A stretch of 64,000 nucleotides of DNA. Source: Acidobacteriota bacterium (GTDB taxonomy: Bacteria; Acidobacteriota; Vicinamibacteria; Vicinamibacterales; 2-12-FULL-66-21). How positions within the stretch are numbered: position 1 is the stretch's first letter; every line of letters begins with the position of its first letter. The stretch is taken from contig JACPDI010000008.1 of the NCBI GenBank assembly GCA_016184105.1, positions 1-64,000 of the forward strand, in the 5' to 3' direction. A program made the translations under genes and the position numbers. Positions 54,731 through 63,279 of the stretch are shown piece by piece. The notes below the pieces were generated by a model that was not told the DNA's origin, did not search any database, and saw only the letters and a list, made by a program, of their open reading frames with translations.

Positions 54731-56865
54731 GAGACCGCGACCTCGCGCTCCGGCATTGACGCCGGCGTCCCCACATCCACCACCTTCACGAGGATGAGCG
54801 TCAGGTCGTCGTGCTGGTCCGCCTCGCCCACAAACGACTCCACCTCGCGCAGGATCCGCTCGCGCAGCTCCGCCGACCGCAGGTGGCCGTGCTCCTCGAC
54901 GATCCGTCGCAGGCGCGCCTCGCCGAACAGCTCCTGGTCGCCATCCATCGCCTCGGTCACGCCGTCGGTGTACAGCACGAACACGTCGCCGCGATCCAGC
55001 GGCACGTGCTCTTCCTCGAGCAGCGCGGTGAACTTCTCGCCGATCCCGTCGATGCGCAGCCCCACGACGAGCCCGCCGGGCAGAAGCGCCTGCGCGAGCC
55101 CGCGCCTGGGCCCGCGTGCCGGCAGGTAGATCATCGGCGTGTGCCCCGCGCGGCAGTACGTCATCGTCGCGGTGTTCAGATCGAACACCGCATACGTCAT
55201 GGTGATGAAGCTGCGGCTGTCCAGGTTGTCCGACAGGATGCGGTTGACCTCGATCAGCAGTTCCCGAGGGGACTGGTGGCGCTGGGCGAGCGACAGGAGC
55301 AGGCCCTTCAGCTCCGCCATGTAGAGCGCCGCCGACGTGCCCTTGCCGGACACGTCGGCGACGAGAATCGCCACGCGTCCCTCCCCGAGCGGGAAGAAGT
55401 CGTAGTAGTCCCCTCCGACCTCGCGCGCGGGCACGCAGAGCGCGGTGACCTCCAGGCCGGGCATCGACAGCGGGCCGCGCGGCAGGAGCGACATCTGGAT
55501 CTCGCGCGCGATCCGCAGCTCTTCTTCCAGCCGCTTCTTCTCCGCCTCGGTCTGCAGGAGGTGCTCGATGCTCTCGGTCATCGTGTTGAACGACGCGGCC
55601 AGCTCGCCGAGCTGATCCTGTGTCTTCACCGCGATGCGATGCGTGAAATCCCCCTGCCGCACGCGCTCGGTCCCGGCGAACATCTCGTGCACGGCGCCCG
55701 TGATCGACCGCGCCAGCGCGACCCCCATCGTCAGGGCCACGAGCTGGATGATGACAAACAGCGCCGCGATGCCGACCAGGATGACGACGAAGGTCTGGCC
55801 GAGAGGCGACCCGCCGAAGGCCGGGTGCGCGCCGGAGATCCGCGCGTACAGGCTGCGGGGCGTCACGTCGAGGCTCAGCGACGCCCGTCCCGACGCGCCG
55901 GTCTGCCAGTCAACGTACTCGAGAAAGGCGACGCTGCGCTCCCAGATCCCGGGCGAGGTCCCGCCTTCGGCCGTCTGCGCCGCGTCGGCCGGCCGGGGCT
56001 GCACGATTGCGCTCGCGGCGCGGCGCAGCCGCCCCAGCAACGGGCGGGCGCGCGTGGTCTGGTTCGCCGTGATGGTGATCCCGCCCACGCGAATCCCGGT
56101 TTGATCGTTGAGCGCTTCGATCACCTCGCCGTCAAACGGCAGGTCCACCACGACGGCGTACGCGGGGTCGGCTCCCTCGGGCAGCTGCACCGCGCGGAGC
56201 ACCAGCTCAGGCTCGTTCGGCGCGTCCTCGTGCACCATGGCCAGCGTGCCGCGGAACTCGCCGCGCTTGATCACCCAGTCAGGGATGGCGTCGGGCGGCT
56301 CGAGATGGCGCCACGGGCCCGCCGCCAGCACCGTGCCGTGCCCCGGGCGGAGCGGGACGATCGCGAGCGACATCTCGGGATACCGGTTGCGCAGGTTGTT
56401 GCGGCGGCGCTCGAGTATCGCCCCGCCGCCCTGTTCGATATTCCGCGTGCGCGACAGCTCGGCGGCCGTGGTGCCCGTCATCAACTGCACGGTGTTCAGC
56501 AGGCTGCCGTAGCCGTCGCTGAACAGATACGAGCTGAGATTGAGAAACAGGAGGAACGCGCCCACCAGGAAGAACATCGCGATGAGCAGCGCCGGCACGA
56601 ACCCGATGAAGATGTAGGAGAGGATCAACTTGCGCCGCACGCGCCAGAGCAGGCGCCGGCGCAACGCGCGCGCGAGCCGCCACACGAACAGCAGCAGCAC
56701 GCCGAGGATGACGAGCGTGGCGACGGCCTCGACGAACGCGAGCCCGTCCGGCAGCGGCCGGACGACGCCGGCGGCCGCGAGCACCAGCTTCACCGCCGCC
56801 GCGACGAGGAAGGCGCGGCCGGCGAGCGTGCGCAGCAACGTCGCGCGCGTGTGCTCACTCAGCAT
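54727..56865 (-). CDS. Membrane SpoIIE-type serine phosphatase with HAMP domain
   Basis: A 712-residue signalling protein. Membrane helices lie at ~20-40, ~45-70, ~85-110 and ~365-390, framing a large periplasmic sensor. A HAMP domain follows (GAVHEMFAGTERVRQGDFTH), then a coiled-coil linker (EAEKKRLEEELRIAREIQMS) and a PP2C/SpoIIE domain with VGGDYYDFF, VADVSGKGTSAALYMAELK, YCRAGHTPMI, VLYTDGVTEA and DDLTLILVKV. It should dephosphorylate an anti-anti-sigma factor in response to a periplasmic signal. ATG 56865 is chosen over an earlier ATG; its stop overlaps the RNase III start. Confidence 0.88.
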   Translation of the reverse strand: MLSEHTRATLLRTLAGRAFLVAAAVKLVLAAAGVVRPLPDGLAFVEAVATLVILGVLLLFVWRLARALRRRLLWRVRRKLILSYIFIGFVPALLIAMFFLVGAFLLFLNLSSYLFSDGYGSLLNTVQLMTGTTAAELSRTRNIEQGGGAILERRRNNLRNRYPEMSLAIVPLRPGHGTVLAAGPWRHLEPPDAIPDWVIKRGEFRGTLAMVHEDAPNEPELVLRAVQLPEGADPAYAVVVDLPFDGEVIEALNDQTGIRVGGITITANQTTRARPLLGRLRRAASAIVQPRPADAAQTAEGGTSPGIWERSVAFLEYVDWQTGASGRASLSLDVTPRSLYARISGAHPAFGGSPLGQTFVVILVGIAALFVIIQLVALTMGVALARSITGAVHEMFAGTERVRQGDFTHRIAVKTQDQLGELAASFNTMTESIEHLLQTEAEKKRLEEELRIAREIQMSLLPRGPLSMPGLEVTALCVPAREVGGDYYDFFPLGEGRVAILVADVSGKGTSAALYMAELKGLLLSLAQRHQSPRELLIEVNRILSDNLDSRSFITMTYAVFDLNTATMTYCRAGHTPMIYLPARGPRRGLAQALLPGGLVVGLRIDGIGEKFTALLEEEHVPLDRGDVFVLYTDGVTEAMDGDQELFGEARLRRIVEEHGHLRSAELRERILREVESFVGEADQHDDLTLILVKVVDVGTPASMPEREVAVS

Positions 56866-56907
56866 CGCAATTGAAAACCGGATGATATCAAAGTATCGTG
56901 GAGGCCT

Positions 56908-58065
56908 GTGAAGCTCACCAACGACGCGAGATTCTCCACCGTTTGCATCCACGCCGGACAGCAGCCCGATTCAGCGACGGGCGCGATCATCACGCCGATC
57001 TACCAGACGTCCACCTACGTCCAGGAATCGCTGGGCCACCACAAGGGTTTCGAGTACGCGCGCACGCAGAACCCCACGCGCGCGGCGCTCGAGGCGAACA
57101 TTGCCGCCATCGAGGGAGGCAAGGCGGCGTACGCGTTCGCCTCAGGCATGGCGGCGATCAGCGCGATCGCCAGCCTCCTCAAAGCCGGCGACCACGTCGT
57201 CGTCACCGACAATACATACGGCGGGACGTACCGCTTGTTCGAGCGCGTGCTGACGCGGTACCAGCTCGCGTTCACCTACGTGGACACGTCCCGGCAAGAG
57301 CTCATCGAGCGGGCGCTCCGCCCGGAGACGCGGATGCTGTTCCTCGAGACGCCGACCAACCCGGTCATGCGACTGGCCGACATCGCCCGCGCGGCCGACC
57401 TCGCGCGCGCCAGGAAGGTGCGGCTCGTCGTCGACAACACGTTCGCCAGCCCGGTCAACCAGCGGCCGATCGGGCTCGGGGCAGACCTGGTCGTGCACAG
57501 CACGACGAAGTATCTCAACGGCCACTCGGACAGCGTCGGCGGCGTCGTCGTGGCCACGAGGGACGAGGATATCGACTGGTTGCAGTTCATCCAGAACTCC
57601 GCCGGCGGCATCCTCGGGCCGTTCGACTCATGGCTGGTGCTGCGCGGCACCAAGACGCTCGCGGTGCGGATGGCCGTGCACAACGCGAACGGCCTGGCGC
57701 TCGCGCGGTTTCTCGCGCGGCAGAAGAAGGTGAAGTCTGTCCTCTACCCCGGGCTCCCGCAGCATCCGCAACACGATCTGGCCAAGAGACAGATGCACGG
57801 ATTCGGTGGGATGCTGTCGTTCGAGGTGGAGAGCTTTGAGAAAGCGCGGACGCTCGTGAACAGCCTGAGGCTGATGGCGCTGGCCGAAAGCCTCGGGGGG
57901 GTCGAGACGCTCGTCAGCCATCCGGCGACGATGACGCACGCCTCGGTCCCGGCGGAGCGCCGCGCGCAAATCGGCATCACGGATGAAATGGTCCGCATTT
58001 CGGCCGGCATCGAGGACATCGCCGATCTCGAAGCGGACCTCCAGCAGGCCCTGGATCGCGCCTGA
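56908..58065 (+). CDS. Cystathionine gamma-synthase/lyase-family PLP enzyme
   Basis: A 385-residue enzyme of the Cys/Met-metabolism PLP family. The PLP lysine is in DLVVHSTTKYLNGHSDSVGG; other landmarks are IHAGQQPDSATGAIITPIYQ, SGMAAISAI and DNTYGGTYRLF, plus the C-terminal ESLGGVETLVSHPATMTHAS. Such enzymes act as cystathionine gamma-synthase, gamma-lyase or O-acetylhomoserine sulfhydrylase and cannot be told apart by eye. With the beta-synthase at 9723 it can complete transsulfuration, though the genes are 45 kb apart. The start is GTG 56908; the stop overlaps the next start. Confidence 0.9.
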   Translation: MKLTNDARFSTVCIHAGQQPDSATGAIITPIYQTSTYVQESLGHHKGFEYARTQNPTRAALEANIAAIEGGKAAYAFASGMAAISAIASLLKAGDHVVVTDNTYGGTYRLFERVLTRYQLAFTYVDTSRQELIERALRPETRMLFLETPTNPVMRLADIARAADLARARKVRLVVDNTFASPVNQRPIGLGADLVVHSTTKYLNGHSDSVGGVVVATRDEDIDWLQFIQNSAGGILGPFDSWLVLRGTKTLAVRMAVHNANGLALARFLARQKKVKSVLYPGLPQHPQHDLAKRQMHGFGGMLSFEVESFEKARTLVNSLRLMALAESLGGVETLVSHPATMTHASVPAERRAQIGITDEMVRISAGIEDIADLEADLQQALDRA

Positions 58066-58655
58066 TGAAGTGGCTCAGGGCTTTATACGACTGGACAATG
58101 AAGTGGGCCGACACGCCGCAGAGCCTGTGGGCCCTCTTCTTCATCGCGTTCGCGGAATCGTCGGTCTTCCCCATTCCGCCCGACGTCCTGCTCATTGCAA
58201 TTGTCGCGTCGAACACGCGCCGGTGGCTGACGGCGGCGGCAGTCTGCACCGGCGGGTCGGTGACGGGCGCCATGCTCGGGTACGCGATCGGCTGGGGCTT
58301 CATGGCCACGTTGGGCCAGGGGATCATCGATTTCTACCAGGCCCGGCACTACTGGGATCGCGTGGTGACGCTCTATCAGGGGGAATGGGGCGTGTGGTTC
58401 CTGGCGGCCGCGGCGTTCACGCCGATCCCGTACAAAGTGGCCACCATCGCGGCTGGCGCGACGCAGATGCCGTTCGTGCCATTCGTGCTGGTCAGCACCG
58501 TCGGGCGCGCCGGGCGCTTCTTCCTCGTCGCGGCCATCCTGCGCGTCTTTGGCGGGGCCGTGCGCGCCAGGCTGGAGAAGAACTTCGATCTCGCCGCGGC
58601 GCTCTTCATGGTGCTGCTCGTCGGCGGGTTCGTCGTGCTGAAGTACCTGTTCTGA
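58065..58655 (+). CDS. DedA/YqaA-like membrane protein
   Basis: A 196-residue membrane protein with four to five helices. The opening FIAFAESSVFPIPPDVLLIA and the conserved FTPIPYKVATIAAGATQMPF segment match the DedA/SNARE-associated superfamily, in particular the YqaA branch. Members move undecaprenyl phosphate or other lipids across the inner membrane. Its start overlaps the stop of the PLP enzyme by one base (TGATG), so the two are co-translated, though no metabolic link is obvious. Confidence 0.82.
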   Translation: MKWLRALYDWTMKWADTPQSLWALFFIAFAESSVFPIPPDVLLIAIVASNTRRWLTAAAVCTGGSVTGAMLGYAIGWGFMATLGQGIIDFYQARHYWDRVVTLYQGEWGVWFLAAAAFTPIPYKVATIAAGATQMPFVPFVLVSTVGRAGRFFLVAAILRVFGGAVRARLEKNFDLAAALFMVLLVGGFVVLKYLF

Positions 58656-58662
58656 ACGGCGA

Positions 58663-58986
58663 TCAGCCGGTCGTCGACTCCGCGATCCACCGCAGGTAGG
58701 CGTCGCTGCCGTCGGCCACCGGCAGCACGACGAACTCGGGCACGTCGTAGGTATGGAGCGCGCGGATGCGTTCCCAGAGCGCGAGGACGCGCGCCTGCGT
58801 GGTCTTGATAATCACCTGGCGTTCGCGATCCTGCTCGACGGCCCCCTGCCAGCGGTAGATCGACACCATCTCCGGGCAGATGTTGACGCACGCCGCCAGC
58901 CGTTCGTCCACGAGAATGCGCGCGAACTCCACCGCATCCTGGTCGGCCGGGAAGGTGGTCAGCGCGATCACGTATTCGGAATCCAT
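58663..58986 (-). CDS. cutA: Divalent-cation tolerance protein CutA
   Basis: A 107-residue protein. ERLAACVNICPEMVSIYRWQG and the HTYDVPEFVVLPV segment are the CutA signatures; RQVIIKTTQARVLALWERI fills the middle. CutA forms trimers with a ferredoxin-like, PII-like fold and is linked to copper tolerance. Length is the usual ~105-110. It sits between DedA-like and FtsB genes on the opposite strand, seven bases after the convergent DedA-like gene. Confidence 0.95.
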   Translation of the reverse strand: MDSEYVIALTTFPADQDAVEFARILVDERLAACVNICPEMVSIYRWQGAVEQDRERQVIIKTTQARVLALWERIRALHTYDVPEFVVLPVADGSDAYLRWIAESTTG

Positions 58987-59031
58987 GCATTAAGGATATC
59001 GGCGGCTGGAGCCGAAACATGTACGGTACCC

Positions 59032-59427
59032 ATGGCCGCCCGGCAGACCCCCTCGCGCCGTCCCCACTCCCCAGCCGACCCTGCCTTCAAGCGGGCGACG
59101 AAGTTCCAGCCGAAGCCGGGCCGGCGGGGCGTGGCGCCGCGCCTGGTCCGCTGGGTGCTGCTGCTCCTCTCGGGCGTCATCATCATCGATGCGCTGTTCG
59201 GCGACCGTGGGCTGCTGGACACCATGCGGGCGCAGCGCGAGTATGCGGCGCTCGAGGCGCACGTCGCCCGCGTCAAGGCCGAAAACGTGCGCCTGCGCGC
59301 CGAAGCCAGGCGGCTCAAGGAAGACCCGCTCGCCATTGAGACGATCGCCCGCGACGAGCTGGGGCTCGTCTACCCCGGCGAGACGCTGTTCATCATCCGG
59401 GATGCCGCACCCCCGCCGCTCCGCTAG
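59032..59427 (+). CDS. ftsB: FtsB/DivIC-type septum protein
   Basis: A 131-residue protein. A basic cytoplasmic tail of ~35 residues precedes one membrane helix (LVRWVLLLLSGVIIIDALFG, ~37-56). A coiled coil follows (REYAALEAHVARVKAENVRL, then RAEARRLKEDPLAIETIARDE). LGLVYPGETLFIIRD matches the FtsB/DivIC ending, where 'P.E....' is conserved. It would sit in the divisome with FtsL and FtsQ. The tail is longer than in E. coli FtsB. ATG 59032 is the first start after a divergent intergenic region shared with cutA. Confidence 0.82.
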   Translation: MAARQTPSRRPHSPADPAFKRATKFQPKPGRRGVAPRLVRWVLLLLSGVIIIDALFGDRGLLDTMRAQREYAALEAHVARVKAENVRLRAEARRLKEDPLAIETIARDELGLVYPGETLFIIRDAAPPPLR

Positions 59428-59475
59428 CCTGGCCCTGAGCGAAAACCCGCTTGGCGGGCTGGAGTCGAAGGGCTA
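59425..59475. repeat. REP-like inverted element with CCCTGAGC and GTCGAAGGG
   Basis: TAGCC...CCCTGAGCG on the left and AGTCGAAGGGCTA on the right form an imperfect palindrome around an inner CCCGC-TTG-GCGGG hairpin. The CCTGAGC/GTCGAAGG pair is a common intergenic palindrome in many bacteria; a related half (CCTGAGCCTGTCGCAGG) lies at 52575-52591 upstream of the ATPase gene. Immediately downstream of ftsB, it may end its transcript. Confidence 0.5.
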
Positions 59476-59547
59476 GAACTCCCCCCTGCCAATCCCCGTA
59501 ATAGCACTAGAGATCGACCGCGACTCCTCTTCCTGGCAGGTGAACCG

Positions 59548-62019
59548 ATGCGTGTGACCCGCAGCCTGCGCCTCATCGCGCGGCGCCTCCTCCGTACGCC
59601 GTTCTTTTCGTTCGTGTCCGTCCTGACCCTCGCCGTGGGTATCGGCGCGACGACGGCGATCTTCTCGGTGGTGTACGGCGTACTTCTCAAGCCGCTGCCG
59701 TTCAATGAGCCCGACCGGCTCGTGGGCGTCTGGCACACGGCGCCGGGGCTCGGGTTCCCGAATGTCAACCAGTCGCCGTCCACTTACCTCACGTATCGCG
59801 AAGAAGGCCGGGTCTTCGAAGATTCCGGACTGTGGGACAACGGCGCGGCGGCGGTCACGGGCCAGGGAGAGCCCGAGCAGCTGGACGTGCTCTACGTCAC
59901 CGACGGGACGCTGCCGGTGCTGCGCGTGCAGCCGGTGCTGGGGCGCCGGTTCGACGCACACGACGACTCGCCGGGCACGCCCGAAACGGTGATGCTCACC
60001 TATCCGTACTGGCAGCGGAAGTTCGCCGGCGATCGCTCCGTCGTCGGCCGGCGCCTGATTGTCGAGAACACGCCGCGCGAGATCATCGGCGTGCTGCCGC
60101 AGTCGTTCCGGTTTCTGAACTACAACCCGCAGTTGATCCTGCCGTTGCGCATCAACCGCGCCGAGGTGTTCGTCGGCAACTTCAGCTTCCAGGGGGTGGC
60201 GCGGCTGAAGCCCGGCGTGACGATCGAACAGGCCAACGCCGACCTCGCGCGGCTGATCCCGCGCATCATGGACAAATTCCCGCTGCCTGCGGGGTTCAGC
60301 CGCAAGATGTTCGCGGATATCCGGCTCGGCCCGAACGTCCGGCCGCTCGCGCAGGACGTGATTGGCGACGCCGGGCGCATGCTGTGGGTGCTGCTCGGCA
60401 CGGTTGGCATCGTGCTGCTCATCGCGTGCGCCAACGTCGCGAACCTGTTCCTGGTGCGGGCGGAGGGGCGGCAGCAGGAGCTGGCGATTCGCGCGGCGAT
60501 GGGCGCCGGCGCCGGCCGCATCGCGCGGGATCTGCTCCTGGAGAGCGTTCTCCTCGGTCTTGCCGGCGGCATCGCCGGGCTGGCGCTGGCCGCCGCCGGT
60601 CTCCGGCTCCTGGTGGCCGTTGCGCCGGAGGGGCTGCCAAGGCTGAATGAGATTGGCGTCGATCCGATCGTGCTGCTGTTCACGCTCGCAGTCTCGCTCC
60701 TCGCGGGTGTTCTCTTCGGCCTCCTGCCCGCGATTCGGTTCGCGCGTCCGCGGCTCACCGCGGCGCTGAAGGACGGTGGGCGCGGGTCGAGCGACGGCCG
60801 CGAGCGGCACCGCCTGCGCGGTGCCCTCGTCGTGTCCGAGATCGCGCTCGCGCTGGTGCTGCTGGTGGCGTCCGCGCTGATGGTGCGCACCTTCCAGGTG
60901 ATGCGCAGCGTCAACCCCGGCTTTGTCGATCCCGAAGAGGTGCTCACTCTTCGCATCTCGGTGCCGGACACGCTCATTCCCGACACGACGCAGTCGGCGC
61001 GGACGCACCACGCGATCGCCGAGCGCCTGCGGCAGATTCCCGGGGTGAGGTCGGTGGGCGTCTCTTCTTCGGTCACGATGGACGGTCACGACAGCAACGA
61101 CCCGGTCTTCGTCGAGGACTTTCCGCGCGCCGACGGCAGCATGCCGCCGATCCGCCGGTTCAAGTGGATTGGCGAAGGCTACTTCGAGACAATGGGCAAT
61201 CGCGTGATCGCGGGGCGGGCGCTCACGTGGAGCGACGCGTACGACCTGCGGCCCGTGTGCGTCGTCACCGAGAACTTCGCCCGCGAGCACTGGAAGCAGC
61301 CCGCCGCCGCGGTGGGCCGGCGCATCCGCAACGCTCCGAACAATCCCTGGCGAGAGATCGTCGGCGTGGTGGGCGACGAGCGCGACAACGGCGTGACCGT
61401 GCCGGCGCCTGCCATCGTCTACTGGCCGCTGCTGCTCAAGGACTTCTGGGTGCCCGAGTTGACGACCCGGCGCGCGCTGACCTACGCGATCCGGTCGGAC
61501 CGGCTGAACTCCCCGACGTTCCTCGAGGAGATCCAGCGCGCCGTCTGGAGCGTCAACCGCAACCTGCCGCTCGCCAGCGTGCAGACGCTGGAGGAGATCG
61601 CGTCCGAGTCCATGGCGCAGACGTCCTTCGCCGTGGTGATGCTCGCCATTGCGGCCGGCGTGGCGCTGCTGCTGGGGGTGGTGGGAATCTACGCGATCGT
61701 CGCGTACATCGCCGCGCAGCGCACGCGTGAGATCGGCATCCGGGTGGCGCTTGGCGCGCAGCGCGGCGACGTCAGCCGCTTGTTCGTCCGCGAGGGGCTT
61801 GCGCTGCTGGCGGCGGGAGTCGCGATCGGCCTCGCGGCGGCGGCGGGCCTGACGCGGCTGATGGGCTCGCTGCTCTTCGGCGTCAGCGCGACCGATCCGC
61901 TGACGTATGCGGCGGTGACGGCCGGGCTTGGCGCTGTGGTGATCGTGGCGAGCTACCTGCCCGCGCGCCGCGCGGCGTCGATCGATCCGCTATTGGCCTT
62001 GAAGTCCGAGGCGTGTTAG
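59548..62019 (+). CDS. FtsX/MacB-type ABC permease, duplicated (ADOP-like) form
   Basis: An 823-residue inner-membrane permease. The N-terminal helix (~20-42) follows RLLRTPFFSFVSVLTLAVGI GATTAIFSVVYGVLL, the hallmark of acidobacterial 'ADOP' permeases. A large periplasmic MacB-type domain, three helices (~280-400), a second periplasmic domain and a final three-helix FtsX domain (FAVVMLAIAAGVALLLGVVG and YLPARRAASIDPLLALKSE) follow. The family exports peptides or antibiotics with a separate ATPase, not seen here. It precedes the tRNA by 14 bases. Confidence 0.9.
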   Translation: MRVTRSLRLIARRLLRTPFFSFVSVLTLAVGIGATTAIFSVVYGVLLKPLPFNEPDRLVGVWHTAPGLGFPNVNQSPSTYLTYREEGRVFEDSGLWDNGAAAVTGQGEPEQLDVLYVTDGTLPVLRVQPVLGRRFDAHDDSPGTPETVMLTYPYWQRKFAGDRSVVGRRLIVENTPREIIGVLPQSFRFLNYNPQLILPLRINRAEVFVGNFSFQGVARLKPGVTIEQANADLARLIPRIMDKFPLPAGFSRKMFADIRLGPNVRPLAQDVIGDAGRMLWVLLGTVGIVLLIACANVANLFLVRAEGRQQELAIRAAMGAGAGRIARDLLLESVLLGLAGGIAGLALAAAGLRLLVAVAPEGLPRLNEIGVDPIVLLFTLAVSLLAGVLFGLLPAIRFARPRLTAALKDGGRGSSDGRERHRLRGALVVSEIALALVLLVASALMVRTFQVMRSVNPGFVDPEEVLTLRISVPDTLIPDTTQSARTHHAIAERLRQIPGVRSVGVSSSVTMDGHDSNDPVFVEDFPRADGSMPPIRRFKWIGEGYFETMGNRVIAGRALTWSDAYDLRPVCVVTENFAREHWKQPAAAVGRRIRNAPNNPWREIVGVVGDERDNGVTVPAPAIVYWPLLLKDFWVPELTTRRALTYAIRSDRLNSPTFLEEIQRAVWSVNRNLPLASVQTLEEIASESMAQTSFAVVMLAIAAGVALLLGVVGIYAIVAYIAAQRTREIGIRVALGAQRGDVSRLFVREGLALLAAGVAIGLAAAAGLTRLMGSLLFGVSATDPLTYAAVTAGLGAVVIVASYLPARRAASIDPLLALKSEAC

Positions 62020-62033
62020 ACTTAGTCTTCTGT

Positions 62034-62110
<77 letters not shown>

Positions 62111-62123
62111 ACTTTTCAATCCT

Positions 62124-62144
62124 CGGCTGACAAACGGCTGACAA
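62124..62144 (+). repeat. Direct 10-bp repeat beside the tRNA
   Basis: CGGCTGACAA occurs at 62124-62133 and 62135-62144, one base apart and 14 bases beyond the tRNA. Tandem copies beside a tRNA 3' end resemble integrase arm sites. No integrase is in the window, so this is only suggestive. Confidence 0.4.
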
Positions 62145-62158
62145 TCGGTAGAACCTCG

Positions 62159-62181
62159 CGGGGCGCTGCGGCGCCCCGTTT
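62159..62181 (+). terminator. Intrinsic-type terminator of the tRNA
   Basis: CGGGGCGC and GCGCCCCG form a perfect 8-bp stem with a 4-base TGCG loop, followed by TTTG. It is about 50 bases beyond the tRNA. The U-run is short, but the stem is very stable. Confidence 0.6.
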
Positions 62182-62253
62182 GAGCGTACAGGCCCAACAG
62201 TTCCCTCGGGCCGACCGCCGCGGTATCCTCATCCCCCACGGAGACCATCGTCG

Positions 62254-62328
62254 ATGCCAACGATCACGTTCGACGTGCCCGACGGAGCGTTGTCGGGCTT
62301 GCGCGTATCGCCGGCCGACTTCGTTTAG
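62254..62328 (+). pseudogene. Truncated UPF0175-like antitoxin reading frame
   Basis: ATG 62254 opens MPTITFDVPDGALSGLRVSP then ADFV before a TAG at 62326. The start matches the first strand and helix of UPF0175-family antitoxins ('...PE..L..LR..P.EF...'), normally ~80 residues. Only 24 residues remain and no later frame continues the homology. It lies upstream of the intact Phd/VapC-like pair. Confidence 0.45.
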
Positions 62329-62356
62329 GCTGGCCAGTCACGACGCGCTTGCATTG

Positions 62357-62376
62357 ATGTACATCTAGATGTACAT
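62357..62376. promoter_or_regulatory. Toxin-antitoxin operator with two TGTACA cores
   Basis: The 20-base sequence ATGTACATCTAGATGTACAT is a perfect palindrome. It contains two TGTACA hexamers (62358-62363 and 62370-62375), 12 bases apart centre to centre. The YefM-YoeB operator of E. coli is known for TGTACA cores at this spacing. The site precedes the YefM/Phd-like antitoxin gene and is likely its autoregulatory operator. The first ATG at 62369 is inside it. Confidence 0.75.
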
Positions 62377-62383
62377 TGACGGC

Positions 62384-62662
62384 ATGTCTCAGAGGTATTC
62401 CATCGCCGAAGCCCGCTCACGCCTACCTAAGATCGTTGACCAGGCTGAGGCTGGTGTCGAAGTCGAACTGACGCGCCGAGGTCATCCGGTTGCCGTGCTG
62501 GTGTCGCATCGGGAATTTGAGCGGCTCCGTGGAAAGCGGCTACATTTCCGCGACGCTTACAGGAAGTTTCTCAAGACATATTCGCTTCAAGAGGTTGGCG
62601 TCGATAACGACTTCGCCGTCTCCGCGCGCGACAGAACCACCGGCCGCAAGGTGTCGTTCTGA
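62384..62662 (+). CDS. Phd/YefM-family antitoxin
   Basis: A 92-residue protein. YSIAEARSRLPKIVDQAEAG followed by VEVELTRRGHPVAVLVSHRE is the Phd/YefM DNA-binding fold; the C-terminal tail (FLKTYSLQEVGVDNDFAVSA) wraps the toxin. It represses its own operon and neutralises the PIN toxin. ATG 62384 is preferred because the earlier ATG at 62369 lies inside the operator palindrome. Its stop overlaps the toxin's start. Pairing a Phd-type antitoxin with a VapC-type toxin is common. Confidence 0.88.
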   Translation: MSQRYSIAEARSRLPKIVDQAEAGVEVELTRRGHPVAVLVSHREFERLRGKRLHFRDAYRKFLKTYSLQEVGVDNDFAVSARDRTTGRKVSF

Positions 62663-63078
62663 AGCTCGCATACCTCCTCGACACGGGCATCGTTTCCGCA
62701 CCGATGTCGAAGACTCCCAATCCCGCGATTCTTGAGCGTTTGGACAAGCGCGGTCCAGAGTGCGCAATTGCGGCGCCTGTATGGCACGAAATGACTTACG
62801 GATGTCGGCGGCTTCCAAAGGGGAAACGCCGCGCTGCTCTGGAGGCGTATCTGCGCGACGTCGTGCACGGGTCGTTTCCGATCCTGCCGTACGATGAGGC
62901 TGCGGCCACCTGGCACGGCGAGGAGAGGGCCAGACTTGAAGCGGCGGGTCGGCCGGCGCCGTTCGTCGACGGTCAGATCGCGGCGATCGCCCACGTCAAC
63001 GGGCTTATTCTCGCGACGACTAATCACAAAGACTTCGCGCGTTTCAGAGGGTTGGTGGTCGAGAACTGGGCGAAGTAG
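62659..63078 (+). CDS. VapC-like PIN-domain RNase toxin (CTG start)
   Basis: A 139-residue toxin from CTG 62659: LKLAYLLDTGIVSAP carries the first PIN aspartate (LLDT). The second acidic site is APVWHEMTYG and the third is VDGQIAAIAHVNGLILATTN followed by HKDFARF. These are the metal-binding residues of PIN RNases, which cleave RNA. The next ATG, at 62704, would remove the first aspartate and kill the active site. No ATG, GTG or TTG exists in frame between the previous stop and 62704, so a CTG start coupled to the antitoxin's stop (CTGA) is the best reading. Confidence 0.8.
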   Translation: MKLAYLLDTGIVSAPMSKTPNPAILERLDKRGPECAIAAPVWHEMTYGCRRLPKGKRRAALEAYLRDVVHGSFPILPYDEAAATWHGEERARLEAAGRPAPFVDGQIAAIAHVNGLILATTNHKDFARFRGLVVENWAK

Positions 63079-63279
63079 AGACTTGCCCGCGAGGCAGAGA
63101 GAGCGGACCGATACACTCGGAAGCTCAAGAGCTTCGCCGGCGTTCTCGACGGCACAACGGACACGTGCCGGCGCGCGGCGGGATCAGCGCGTGTCGTTGG
63201 CGGACAGCGTGCTGGCCCCGGCTTTCGCAGGCTACTCCCGGTCGCCACGGCACGCTCCCGCGATGCGATTCTCGGCCAC

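Noticed and set aside
62124-62181. A prophage or integrative element att site
   Set aside because: Repeats beside the tRNA are suggestive, but no integrase, structural gene or duplicated tRNA end is present.
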